Assembly: GCA_011799875.1 (NCBI GenBank)
Contig: CM022298.1
Span: forward strand, 722,357,622 to 722,421,621
Reading direction: 5' to 3'
DNA: 64,000 bases
Source of the DNA: Thinopyrum elongatum
Lineage: Eukaryota > Streptophyta > Magnoliopsida > Poales > Poaceae
Made by a program: the position numbers and the translations under genes. Shown here one piece after another: positions 45,510-57,358 of the stretch. Below the pieces are notes generated by a model, which saw only the letters and a program-made list of their open reading frames with translations, ran no database searches and was not told the DNA's origin. Numbering within the stretch: position 1 is the first letter of the stretch; every line of letters starts with the position of its first letter.

Positions 45510-48500
45510 AATTCCTGCTCGTCCTCGAGTAGGTAAATGATAAAAAAGATAATTTTTGATGTGGAATGCTACCTAGCATAAACTTGATCATATGTCTAAT
45601 CATGGCAAGAATATTAAGACACGAGTGATTCAAAGCAATAGTCTATAATATGACATAAAGACATCAATACTCAGGCATCCCAACAAACAATCATGTCTTT
45701 CAAAATATCAACGCTAAAGAAAGCCATCCCTACAAAATCATATAGTCTTGTCATGCTCTGTCTTCTTAACACAAAGTATTTATCATGCACAACCCCGATG
45801 ACAAGCCGGGCAATTGGTTCATACTTTTTAACGCGCTTCAGCTTTTTCAACCCTCACGCAATACATGAGCGCAAGCCATGGATATAGCACTACGGGTGGA
45901 ATAGAGTATGATGACAGGGGTAAATATAGAGAAGACAAAAAAGCAAGAAAGTCTCACATCGACGCGGCTAACCAACGGGCTATGGAGATGCCCATCAATT
46001 GATATCAATGTGAGGAGTAGGGATTGCCATGCAACGAATGCACTAAGAGCTATAAGTGTATGAAAGCTCAATATGAAAACTAAGTGGGTGTGCATCTAAT
46101 CCTATAATGAAAAATTCCCACTAGTATATGAAAGTGACAACATAGGAGACTCTCTATATGAAAAACATGGTGCTACTTTGAAGCACAAGTGTGGAACTAG
46201 CATGCCCCTTCTCTCTTTATTTCTTTTTATTTTATTTTTTTATTTTATTTTATTTTCCTTTTTTCTTCTTTTTTTCTTCTCATTGTCCGGAGTCTCATCC
46301 CGACTGTGGGGGAATCATAGTCTCCATCATCCTTTCCTCACTGGGACAATGCTCTAAAAATGAATAATTGATGATCATCACACTTCTATTTACTTATAAC
46401 TCAATATTACAACTCGATACCTATAACAAAAATATGACTCTATATGAATGCCTCTGGCAGTGTACCAGGATGTGCAATGATCTAGTGTAACATGTATAAA
46501 AAATGATGAACGGTGGCTGAGCCACAACTATTATGTCAGCTATATGATCATGCAAAGCAATATGGCAATGAATGCTCAAGTCATCAAAACGGAAGCGATG
46601 GAAGTTGCATGGCAATATATCTCGGAATGGCTATGGAAAGGCCATAATAGGTAGGTATGGTGGCTGTTTTGAGGAAGATATAATAAGGCTTATGTGTGAT
46701 AGAGCGTATCATATCTCGGGGTTTGGATGCACCTGCGAAGTTTGCATCGACTCTCGAGGTGAGAAAGGGCAATGCATGGTACCATAGAGGCTAGCAAATT
46801 GCGGAAAGGTAAGAGCGCGTATAATCCATGGACTCACATTAGTCATAAAGAACTCATATACTTATTGCAAAAATTTATTATCCCTCGAAGCAAAGTACTA
46901 CTACGCATGCCCCTAGGGGGATAGATTGGTAGGAAAAGACCATCGCTCGTCCCCGACCGCCACTCATAGGGAAGACAATCAATAATAAATCATGCTCCAA
47001 CATCATAGCATAACGAGAGACTATACGTGCATGCTTCGGGAATTACAAACCTTAACACCAATATTCCTACTAACCACAACCTTTTACTAGTACCTACCAC
47101 ATATTATCATCTATATATTGCAAAACTATTGCAAGGAATCAAACATATCATATTCAATGATCCATAAGTTTTATGTAGGATTTTATGACTAACCATGCAA
47201 ATGAGCAATTCCTGTTGACTCTCTAAATAGATATAAGTAAAGCAAGAGAGTTTAATTCTTTCTACAAAATACTATGCTCTAACAAATATAAGTGAAGCAA
47301 AAGAGCATTCTACGAACAACGGTTTTCTATGTGAAGAGAAACAGGCAATCCAAACTTCAAATGATATAAGTGAAGCACATGAAGCATTCTATAAAGTCAT
47401 ACTCAAAAGATATAAGTGAAGTACAATGAGCATTCTATAAATCAACCATGGACTATCTCATACCAGCATGGTGCATAAAATAAAAATGAAAACTAAATTC
47501 AAAATACGCTCCAAGATTTACACATATCACATGAACGAAACGAAGATGAAAACATACCAATACTTGTTGAAGAAAGATGGGATGCCTTCCGGGGCATCCC
47601 CAAGCTTAGACGCTCGAGTCTCCTTGGATATTTACTTGGGGTGCCTTGGGCATCCCAAAGCTTGAGCTCTTGCCTCTCCTCCTTCTTCTCATATCGAGAC
47701 CTCCTCGATCTTTGATCACTTCATCCACACAAAACTCAACAGAAAGCTCGGTAAGATCCGTTAGTATAATAAAGCAAATCACTACTCTAAGTAATGTTGC
47801 AAACCAATTCATATTTTGTTTTTGCATTTTAGCTACTGTAATATAACTTTTCCATGGCTTATACCACCGATAAAAATCGATAGTTTCATCAAAACAAGCA
47901 AAACAATGCATCAAAAACAGAATCTGTCTTAAACAGGACAGTCTGTAGAAATCTGAACACCTACCATACTTATGTTACTCCAAAAATTCTGAAAAATTAT
48001 AAAAAATAAAAATTTTGTATAGCAAGACTGTTCAAAAAGTTTCAGAAACTTTCAACATTCCAGTAAAAAATGTAAAATCGCGCACTACAGCCAAAGTTTC
48101 TGTTCCTGCACCGCACATACCAACAAGCAATCTAATCATCCTAAAGGCAAATCTTGGCACATTATTTTTATAATACAATGGATTTGTACAAGGGGATAAT
48201 TATTTTTTTTGAAAAGTTTCTGTAATTAAGATTCACAAAGTTTCCATGGGCATGAACAAAGTTCAAGGCTAGCTCCCACTTTCACAATGCTCGTCCCTCT
48301 CACTTTCACTTTTCCTTTTGTGAAGTTTTAAGTTCCTGTCTATATTTTTTGTTTTTAAACTTTATAAAAGCACTCAACAGAAATAAATGACTCTCTAAAA
48401 CTTCCAGTTGTCTCCCTGGCAGCGCTTTCTTTAAAGCCATTAAGCTAGGCATAAAGTGCTCAAGTAATGAATCCACCCGGATCCCAAGGTATATCAAAGC

Positions 48501-48720
48501 CAATTTTAATTAACAATGATTTGGCATTTAGTAGTGAGCACAAAGCAACATATATCATGAAATGACGAAGTATAACTCTCTTCCTATGCATTGGCATGTC
48601 ATACAAGAACAATTCATGCACATCAAGTAAGGGCCAATACATAGCATAAGCAGTTTCTTGCAATTTTATCGTGTTGGAAACATAGAGAGGCGGAGATGTA
48701 GTTCCTCTCTCATAATAATT
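45510..48720. other. E2 long non-coding region
   Basis: About 3.2 kb with only scattered short ORFs in all frames. It includes a T-rich low-complexity tract (46215-46280) and the two extra PPT-like sites. Nothing similar to gag or pol was recognised, even in broken form. Confidence 0.65.
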
Positions 48721-49800
48721 TCAAGTAGGAGCAGCAAGCACATGCATATTATATTCATCAAAATTATCATGTGCAACGGTAAAAGGCAACCCATCAATAT
48801 AATCCTTAATAAGTGCAAACTTCTCCGATATAGTGTACTTGGGAGAATTCAAAAAGATAATAGGACTATCATGCGTGGATGCAATGGTAACAATTTCATT
48901 CTCAACATCAGGAACTATAGCAAGTTCATCTCCATAAGCATAATTCATATTGGCATCTAGGCCACAAGCATCAAGTTCATCAAAAAGGGATATTTCAAAA
49001 GAATCAATGGGATCATAGCAATTATCATAACATTCATCCTTCGGTAAGAACGAAGGGACATTAAACAATGTATGAGTTGAAGAGTTACTCTCATTAGAAG
49101 GTGGGCACGGGTAGCTAATCCGCTCTTCCTCCTTTTGTTCTTCACTCTCTTCATCATCTTTTTCATCCAATGAGCTCACAGTTTCATCAATTTCTTCTTC
49201 CATAGACTCCTGCAAAATATTAGTCACTTCCTGGACAGCGGAGACTTTCTCAATAAATATATCAATATCGGAATTGTATTTATAATTATCATAGCAATAT
49301 TTAAGGATAGCAAAATTTTCAGGTCTATAAACTGAATCATCAAAATCTTCAAACTTTTCAAACAAAGATTCAATTTCATAAGCACCCTTAAAAGCAACAA
49401 ATTCTTCTATTCGTTCCACATCATAGTAATCATATATACCTCTAGCATAAGAAGCCAAGGTTTCATTATCATTAAATTCACATGAAAAGGGAAGATGTGG
49501 AGCGTTCATCCTAGAGCAACAAGTATAATCAGATCTCAAGCATAGCTCCCGAGCATACCAATGCAACATATGAATTTGATCCCATAACAATTTCCCTTTA
49601 TGAGTCAAGCGATAATCCTTAAAGTATTCACATTGATCCAACGTTACTCCCATTATCAAGTTGAATGGGTTTTTCTCAGGATTATCAAAGTAGTGCATAA
49701 TATTTTTCACATAACGAGCATCGAGGTTTTTAGGAGGTTCCCCATCTCTGTGAGTAGCAAGTACCACTAATTTTTTTGGTGTTTCATGTTCTATATCCAT
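48721..49800 (-). CDS. E2 single ORF, 359-residue protein of unknown function
   Basis: Starts MDIEHETPKKLVVLATHRDG about 100 bases inside the PBS, in the place of gag, and runs without interruption. Residues ~1-120 are mixed and contain several Cys/His (MLHWYARELCLRSDYTCCSR) without a clear zinc-knuckle spacing. Residues ~200-235 are very acidic (SMEEEIDETVSSLDEKDDEESEEQKEEE). The rest is rich in Asp, Asn and Tyr. There is no protease, RT or transmembrane segment. I recognise no domain. An intact ORF in a gag-pol-less element with 3-4 percent LTR divergence suggests it was kept by selection until recently; it may help packaging or be a reduced gag, but this is inference. Confidence 0.6.
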   Translation of the reverse strand: MDIEHETPKKLVVLATHRDGEPPKNLDARYVKNIMHYFDNPEKNPFNLIMGVTLDQCEYFKDYRLTHKGKLLWDQIHMLHWYARELCLRSDYTCCSRMNAPHLPFSCEFNDNETLASYARGIYDYYDVERIEEFVAFKGAYEIESLFEKFEDFDDSVYRPENFAILKYCYDNYKYNSDIDIFIEKVSAVQEVTNILQESMEEEIDETVSSLDEKDDEESEEQKEEERISYPCPPSNESNSSTHTLFNVPSFLPKDECYDNCYDPIDSFEISLFDELDACGLDANMNYAYGDELAIVPDVENEIVTIASTHDSPIIFLNSPKYTISEKFALIKDYIDGLPFTVAHDNFDEYNMHVLAAPT

Positions 49801-49902
49801 AACTAAAGATAGAGAACAACTTAGAAGTTAGAACAGAAAATAAAAACTACTTAGTGATAAAGCAAACAAGCACACACGAGAATATTCACCCCACGCTATT
49901 GC

Positions 49903-49920
49903 TCCCCGGCAACGGCGCCA
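49903..49920 (-). promoter_or_regulatory. E2 primer binding site (tRNA-Asp, perfect)
   Basis: On the minus strand tggcgccgttgccgggga matches the complement of the plant tRNA-Asp 3' end over 18 of 18 bases, 11 bases inside the 5' LTR. Confidence 0.9.
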
Positions 49921-49931
49921 GAAAAAGGTCT

Positions 49932-51101
49932 TGATAACCCACAAGTATAGGGGATCGTTTGTAGCCTTCTTAGATAAATAAGGGTGTCGAACCCAACGAG
50001 GAGCTAAAGGTAGAACAAATATTCCCTCAAGTTCTATCGACCACCGATACAACTCTACGCACACTTGACGTTTGCTTTACCTAAAACAAGTATGAAACTA
50101 TTTTGCAAGAATAAAACTACGAGTACTTTGCAAGAGTAAAACTATGAATAAATTGTGAGACAGTAAAAGTAGATAGCTTTTGTCAACAAGAAAGTCATTT
50201 GTCCCTAGGTAATCGATAACAAGTACCGGTAATCATTCTTGCAATTTTACATGAGGGAGAGGCATGAGCTAACATACTTTCTCTACTTGGATCATATGCA
50301 CTTATGATTGGACCCCTAGCAAGCATCCGCAACTACTAAAGATCATTAAGGTCGTGAAACCCAACCATAGCATTAAGTATCAAGTCCTCTTTATCCCATA
50401 CACAACAACCCACCTACTCGGGTTTAAGCTTCTGTCACTCTCTCAACCCACCATAAGCAAATCATGAACGTATTGCAACACCCTACAGCGGGGACCCCTC
50501 CGTTTGTGTGAGATGGAGGGCACCGTAGGACAACACCATAAAGAAAATATACAATCATACCAACCAAGATCATGATTAACCCATAGGACAAAACGGATCT
50601 ACTCAAACATCATAGGATAACCAAATATCATTGGGAAATAATATATGGAGTTGAGCACCATGTTTAAGTAGAGATTACAGCGGGCAAGAGAGGTGTTACA
50701 CCGCTGCATAGAGGGAGAGAAAGTTGGTGTTGACGGTAGCAAGATTGTTGATGTAGATCGCCGTCACGATCCTTGCTCCGGCAGCACTCCGACGCCACCG
50801 GGAGAGAGGTGGAGAGAGCCCCCCTCCTTCTTCTTCTTCCTTGGTCTCCCCCCTAGATGGGAGGAGAATTACCCCTCTGGTCCATGGCCTCCATGGCAGC
50901 AGAGGGGTGGGAGCTCCTCCGAGATTGGATCTCCCTCTCTGTTCTCTTCTGTTTCGCGTTCCCCAGATCTGGCCGAAAACCGTTTCTTATATTCCGAGAG
51001 ATCCGTAACTCCGATTGCGCTGAGATTTTAACACGATTTTTTCTGGATATAAGCTTCCTTGCGCCCGAAGTAGAGCTCCAACCGATATCCGAGGAGGGCA
51101 C
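49932..51101 (-). mobile_element. E2 5' LTR, inner part (rest beyond the nested Copia element)
   Basis: Starts tgataaccc and follows the 3' LTR until gaggagggcac at 51101, where the SIRE-type LTR begins. About 320 bases of this LTR are expected past the right end of that element, outside the window. Confidence 0.9.
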
Positions 51102-52629
51102 TGAAAGTGCGTTATATCGACTAGAGGGGGGTGAATAGGCGATTTTTACAAATTCGTCACTGAGGAATTTCAAGGTGAGGAAATTCCTAAGCGACGAACT
51201 ACTTAGCAGCGGAATGAGTACTCAGATGCAAGCATAACAGAGCAGTAGCACAGTCATCATGATGAAATGAAAACAAGCACAGAGTACGAGTAGCGTAAAC
51301 ACAGGATAAGCAAGCTGAAGACAAACTGACTGAAGAATTTGAACTGAGGAAATTGAGAAAGTCTTCAGACAAAGTCTTCAAACAGTAATGATCAAATACA
51401 TAGCAAGTATGCGAGGAAATGAAAGGGTTGAGGAAATAGAACCAGTAGCTCGGTGAAGACACATATTTGGTAGACCAGTTCCAACTGCTGTGACAGTTGT
51501 ACGTCTGGTTGGAGCGGCTAGGTATTTAAACCTGAGGACACACAGTCCCGGACACCCAGTCCTGAACACACAGTCCAGGACACCTAGTCCTCACCGTATT
51601 CTCCTTGAGCTAAGGTCACATAGACCTCGCCCAACCACTCGTGGTAAGTCTTCAGGTGACTTCCAAACCTTCACATACTCGGTCACTCGGCAATCCACAA
51701 TTTCCTCTTGGATGCTCTAGACCATGACGCCTAACCGTCTGGAGGATGCACAGTCCTCAAAGGTAACAAGCATCGGTTCCACACAGGAACAATCTCTTCA
51801 GTGATGCTCAATCACTTTGGGTTTGTAGGTGTTTGGGTTTTTGGGTTTTTCCTCACTTGATGATTTTCGCTCAAAGTCCTCGGAGGATGGGATGCTCTAA
51901 ATGACAAGTGTCAATCTATTTCTTGGAGCAGCCAACCAGCTAGTGGTTGAAGGGGGCGGCTATTTATAGCCTAGGGAGCAGCCCGACATGACAAGACATA
52001 AATGCCCTTCAATGATATGACCGTTAGGTGGGTAGGATATTTGGACAGCTGGCGCGTAGCACAGCAACGGTCGGAAATTTGAGTATCAAATTCCTCAGGG
52101 CTATCATGTTCCTCACTTGTAGGCAATCCGCACTGGCGAATTCCTAACTTCTCAGTCAGAACAAATTCCTCAGAGAACAGAAGAACTTCGTCTCTGTCAC
52201 TGAAGAACTTGACTAAACTGTATGAGATTTCCAATGGCTTCACTCGAAAGGATTGGGTAGGTGTAGGATTTTGAGTTGAGCATCACTTGGAAATTTTTCC
52301 TTAGTTTTGCCTCGACCCCCTTTAACAGTACGGTGTTTCCTATGACTCAAGAAGAAGAAAATGAAACTACGAAAACAAAAGTCTTCACGCTTCATAATCC
52401 TCGCATGAATATCAAGTCTTCAGGGTCACACCAATTTCTTCACTTTCAAAGTCTTCAAGAAAACCAAAGTCTTCAGTTGAAGACATTCATTTTTAGGGGT
52501 CGACAATCATCGTAAATAACAAACTCCTCATAGACTTATAGACCTGTGTACACTCACAAACGCATTAGTCCCTTAACCTATAAGTCTTCAATACACCAAA
52601 ATCACTAAGGGGCACTAGATGCACTTACA
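51102..52629 (-). mobile_element. SIRE-type 3' LTR (1528 bases)
   Basis: Bounded by tgaaagtgc (51102) and gcacttaca (52629), i.e. TGTAAGTGC..GCACTTTCA on the minus strand with near-perfect inverted ends. It contains the TATA-like box at 51961-51968. Confidence 0.93.
51961..51968 (-). promoter_or_regulatory. TATA box in the SIRE-type LTR
   Basis: tataaata in the minus-strand context ggctataaatagccgcc, about 660 bases from the LTR start. It predicts a transcript start near 51935. Confidence 0.6.
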
Positions 52630-52645
52630 ATCTCCCCCTTTTTGG
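52630..52645 (-). promoter_or_regulatory. SIRE-type polypurine tract
   Basis: Minus-strand ccaaaaagggggagat directly abuts the LTR start TGTAAGTGC at 52629. Confidence 0.85.
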
Positions 52646-53159
52646 TGATTGATGACAATATAGGTTAAGTTTTCAACGGGGATAAACATATGAAGTGTAA
52701 ATACTGATATTGAGGAATTTGTTTGCAAGATATAGAAGAACTCCCCCTGAAGATGTGCATATTTGAGGAATTTGCTTTGAAATAGCAAATGCACATTGTT
52801 GAGTAATATCATGGAGATCTCCTCCTATATCTTGAAATTCATTACACGCATTTAACATATGATATGAAGAATTTGAAATGCATGATGAAATATGGTGTCT
52901 GACGAAATTCAGCATGCGTGCATTATGGTATTGAAGAAATAGCATGCAGAAAAACAGAGCAAAAGTATCAGACCACCATAGGACTTAAGTTTACAACTCA
53001 TCAGAGCAAACACCTCAGAAAAGCAAGAGTTGTAACTTAACAGAAATATAGCCCATATATAAGAGACCCGCTTGAAGACTAAACTCAAATTTCTCCCCCT
53101 TTGTCATCGAATGACCAAAAGGGACGAAAAAAGAGGACTAACGCCCCTGAAGAATATCA
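52646..53159. other. Non-coding stretch between third ORF and PPT
   Basis: Contains exact TGA[AG]GAATTTG motifs at 52711, 52764 and 52865, plus the second purine-rich tract gggggagaaattt (minus strand, about 53090-53102). No ORF. Confidence 0.6.
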
Positions 53160-56100
53160 TCATGATGTCGATGGAGGAGCGCCAGCATTGTTGGGGTCGT
53201 CTGTTGAGGTAGGGCCTGCCGCAGTGTCATTCAAGTCTTCAGCTTCATCCGTCTCGCGCGATGAAGAATATGAACTGGCAACAAGCTGAGGAACTTTGAC
53301 TTTCTTGAATTTCTTCGAAGGTGGCTGGGACCAGTCAAAGTCCTGTTGGAAGCCCATCTCCTTGAGTTCTTCAGCACTATGAAGATTAGACAGAATCGCC
53401 CAAGTGCGGTCAAAGACTTCATGCAAGTAGTAGTGATTCTTCTTCACAGTATTTTGAGTGACTGTCATGTTCTGAAGAATTGCACCAAACTGACGCTTGA
53501 CCCACTTGTGATTTCGATCAACTTTCTGATGAAGACTAAGGAGAAGTTCACGATCAGTCATCACACGCAGAGCTGTGGCTTGAGGATGATGTTCTGAAGC
53601 TTTGGCGGCAGAATCTTGAGTTGCAGAGTCATCATTGGTGGAAAAGGAAGTAGCTTTGCGAAACTGTCCATCCAATGGACGAGTACCTTCATCAATAACA
53701 GCAGCTTTGCCCTTCTCGTCAGCTGAGGAAATAGTCCATTTGAGGACTTCAATAGGGGGCAAATAGCTGAGATGATTTTGAAAGTCAGCCATGTAATGAA
53801 TTGAAGACCTTGATCTGATGAATCTCATGATCCAGGGAGCATAAGGCTTCAACTCAAAAGGTGACAGTGCAGCATTGGCCAAAGTCCTCATGAAGAAATC
53901 GTGGTAGTTGATAGGAATACCGTGAATGATATTGAACAGCAGATTCTTCATAATGCCAACAACTTCTTCATCATCAGAGTTGTGGCCCTTGATTGGACTG
54001 AGGGTTTTGGTCAGTATGCGATAGACTGTCCTTGGCACATAGAGCAATTCCTTGACGAGGAATTTGGTCCTTGGAGCTTGGCCTAGCTTCAAAGGCTTCA
54101 TCAGCACTTGCATCAGATGATCAGACAGTTCAGGTTCAACATAGAGAAGCCTAGCACCTTCAGTGGGAGGACTGACTGGGACGGCATGAAGCAATTCAGA
54201 GGCCGGTGCTTTGAAATGAGTATTATCGGTCATCCAGTCCAATAACCATGAATTGACATCATCAACATTTCCAGTAATGTGCAGCATGGCGAAGAATTGA
54301 AGAATGAGTTCTTCATTCCAATCGCAGATGTCGGTGCAGAAATTGAGTAACCCAGCATCATGAAGAACACTGAGGACTGGTGTGAAGCAGGGCAGCGATT
54401 CCATATCTACATGAGGAATTTGCTCATGTTCAAAGATCTTATCCTTATCAACCAACAATGAGGAGTAGAAGTTCATCTGGCTTGCAGTCCAGAAATGCTT
54501 GCGACGAAGACGAGCAGAGTCATAGGGATTGTAGTCAGTGAAGAATATGTGCTCGTTGAAGAAATCCTCAGCATTAAACTTCTGCTTCTTGGAGTGAGGG
54601 TTCTGTGGCTTGGGGTGAAGATTAACAGTTGAAGAATTTACAGCCTCTTGAGGTGTAGCCACGGGAGCCACTGGCTGAGGAATTTCAGCAGCAGCCTTGA
54701 CCTTCATTTCTTCAGACATATGTACATCAGCGCTAGTGACTGGAACTTCTTCAGGTATAGAGTGAAGTGAAGCTTGACGTTCATCAGAGCCCGTATGAAT
54801 TTCTTCAGTTTGCACAGGAGACTGAGGAACATGATCTGGAGGGGTTGTCAGAGGTGAATTGGGGTGATGACTTTCCCAAAAGTCATCATTCAGAATAGGT
54901 GTTGTAGACCCAATATCCACATCCTCATCTTCTTCAGTTCCTTCGACGCCTGCCTCTTCAGCTGTGAACTGAGGCATGGGCGATGATACCAGTGGGGTTG
55001 AAGAGAAAGTATCCACTTCAATTTCTTCATCCATCTGCTCTGTCGAAGCAGCAGAAGGAATTTCTTCATCAGATTTACTTAAAATTTCATATTCCTCACC
55101 AAAGGGAATGATCTCCTTTGATGGCTTGCTTGATATTGGAATAGCATCAATTGGGTTTTCAGTTGAACTCGTCAAAGTCTTCACTTTCTTGGGAGCTGAA
55201 GACTCTGAAGATGCAGATGCTTTCCTTTTCTTCACAGCTGCTCGCTCCGCAGCCTTGGTTTTCTTCGCTTCTGATGCAGAAGGAAGGTGGATGCTTGTCA
55301 TCAGTGCAGGAGGAGCAGAGGAAATTGGTTGAATTTCTTCAGGCACAACTGATGCAGTTGCCCTGGCATTTTCTTCAGAGACTGGAATTTCTTCAGCAGA
55401 CTGAACAGATGTTCCAGTCTGAGGAAATTTGGGTTGCGATGAAGCTGCAACACTTGGAGTAAATCCTTTTGCCATTCTGACAAATCTGACTTTGGCACCT
55501 AGCCAATCTGCATGGAATGCATGAAATTCATCACTGAGTGCTTTGATCTCAGCCTGCATAGTCACAAGTTCTTCAGGAGACATTTTCACAACATTGTTCT
55601 TCAGAAAACACTCCTTCTTGTACTGAGCCTTCTTCACCTGCCTGGCCTTTTCAAATTTCCATTTTTCTTCATTTATGAAGGCCGTCAACATGTGACTTTG
55701 ACCAGGAGTGAGGTTTAATTCAGGTAAAGGTGTATTTGGATCCTTGTGCCATAGATCGATGAAATCAAGGATCTTCCTTGGATCCAGCATGAGGGGCACA
55801 GCACTGCCCTTGGCTCTAGCGGCCCTTTGTTGTCGATCTCTGATGAGCTCAGCTAATTCTTCATCATCAGCTTCGTCTTCGCTTGACGGAACCTGAAAGG
55901 CGACTTGCTTCTTGTGAGGACTTGGCCTTGTGCCTCGTCCAGCAGTGGCCTTTTTTTCAGCAAGGTCGGAGTTGTTGAAGACTGAGGTGGAGCTGAAGAA
56001 CTTGCAGAGACTCCTGAAGCAATTGAGATTCCAGTAGTCCTTTGGCATGTGGCAAGATGCACAGGTGCTGAGGACTTTGCAGGAGCAGCTGAGGATTTTG

Positions 56101-56752
56101 CAACCGAGGGAGTTGGAGCTGCTTTTGAGGAATTTGCTTGAGGAACAGGCCGTGAGGGCATTGCAGCTGAGGAACTTGTCTTAACAGCTGATTTCTTCAG
56201 CATAGCCTTCTTAGGCTTGATAGCAGAGGCCTCAGCGGCGGCAGCAACAGAATCTTCATTGAATTTCTTTACTGCCTCTTTAGCCACTTTGGCCAGCTTG
56301 GCTTGACGCTTAGCCCACTCCTGAGGAAATTCCTCACCTCTTCTGATGCTAGTGGGATCAGCTTCTTGGCCAAGAGCCAATGGAGGTCTTGGACATGGAG
56401 GGTTAATAGCAAATTTCTTCATGTACTTGGGAGTGACATAGCGATATTCCCTCCATTCTCTTGCCCATCTCCTCTCAATCTTCTGAATGCGCACTTTGCG
56501 CTGATTTTTGTTCTCCTTGCCATGAGTTGCTTCATCAGGAGTACAATATTCATCATAGATGTCATCAGGGATCTCAAAAGCAGTATTTGTTTCTGGCCTC
56601 TTTCCTCCCTTCTGAGGTCTTTTACCATCAGCCATTTTCTTCACTTGAGGGTTTTGAACAATCGAATTTTCTGATGAGGTGTGCAATTTTTCTTCAAGGA
56701 ACGCTGCAAATGAGTTAAGGTGATGAGAACCTAGAGATTCAGCAGCGGACAT
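53160..56752 (-). pseudogene. SIRE-type third (env-like position) ORF with one frameshift
   Basis: Two overlapping frames form one gene. The upstream frame starts at ATG 56752 (MSAAESLGSHH; other in-frame starts at 57055 and 56635, MADGKRPQKGG) and ends at 55853. The downstream frame is open from about 56048 to the stop at 53160. The switch is near 55960-56000. The product would be about 1200 residues: a basic N-terminal part, Ala/Ser/Pro-rich linkers, a long acidic Glu/Ser-rich middle, a folded part (LLNFCTDICDWNEELILQFFAML .. GIPINYHDFFMRTLANAALSPFEL) that resembles the 'putative plant transposon protein' domain, and coiled-coil-like segments. SIRE elements have a third ORF here, often called env-like. 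I see no clear signal peptide or transmembrane anchor, so an envelope role is not supported. Confidence 0.7.
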
Positions 56753-57350
56753 GTGTACCTGTGAACAGAATATAGGTGCGAAGAGTTTTGGAGAGGTCAT
56801 ATGCGTTCTCAGAAGATTTTCAAAAGTATCAAGTTTGAGGAAGATGACCAGGGGTGTCTTGAGGAATTTCACTAAGCATTTTTTACTTAGGTTCCAGAGT
56901 TGTGTAGATTGAAAATCCACACAATTGAGGACTCTTGAAGAAAAACGTTGCTTAGAGAAACTGATCAAGGACAGAAGCAAGTTGGTGTTTAAGAACATGA
57001 AAGTTGAAGAATAAACACCTTTTGAAGATTTTGTGGAAATCATCAGAATCAACAAGGGCAGTAAAAATAAATTTTATTTACCCTTGACGAAGAACATGAC
57101 GAATTGAGAGTGGCAGTGGAGATGTTCGTCCGTTCAGATCTTCCACGCCCTAACTTGGCAATGGAAAACAGCTACGGCGGCGGCGGAGTGAGGATTTCCG
57201 CGGCCGGCGTGAGTACGACAGCGACGAGGTCGAGGCAGTGAAGCTCTTCCTCACCGGCGACGATGGAGTGTAGTGGCGGCGCTAGGTCTGAGAGCTCGAG
57301 CGAGGGAGTAAGATCGAGCGGGGTAAATGAGCTCTGAGGAGGGTGAGGGG
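56753..57350 (-). promoter_or_regulatory. Gene-like leader upstream of the SIRE third ORF
   Basis: On the minus strand, downstream of the TATA box at 57351-57358, comes a pyrimidine-rich start (acccctcaccctcctc). A GC-rich leader with ccgccgccgccg and gccggtgag follows, then an intron-like segment beginning caagg/gtaaataaaa near 57084, and a candidate acceptor (ttctgttcacag) just before ATG 56752. The composition is unlike the rest of the element. Confidence 0.5.
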
Positions 57351-57358
57351 TATTTATA
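57351..57358 (-). promoter_or_regulatory. Internal TATA box before the SIRE third ORF
   Basis: tataaata in gctataaataccc. The core gctataaata is the same as in the LTR promoter at 51961-51968. It is about 600 bases upstream of ATG 56752. Confidence 0.5.

Larger units (their letters stand above)
44006..51101 (-). mobile_element. E2: non-autonomous Athila-type LTR retrotransposon (5' LTR cut by a Copia element)
   Basis: Minus-oriented: 3' LTR 44006-45495, PPT at the LTR border, a 3.2-kb non-coding part, one ORF (48721-49800), tRNA-Asp PBS, and a 5' LTR from 49932 broken at 51101. The internal 4.4 kb has no gag, protease, RT or integrase. It shares PBS type, LTR ends (TGATACG..TTATCA) and PPT style with E1, but the LTR sequence differs. 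In the first ~265 LTR bases I counted about 10 differences between the two LTRs (near 3.8 percent). It must have used proteins of another element. Confidence 0.88.

Noticed and set aside
53160..56752. Third ORF of the SIRE-type element as a true envelope gene
   Set aside because: No signal peptide, membrane anchor or envelope-type cysteine pattern is visible; only its position is env-like.
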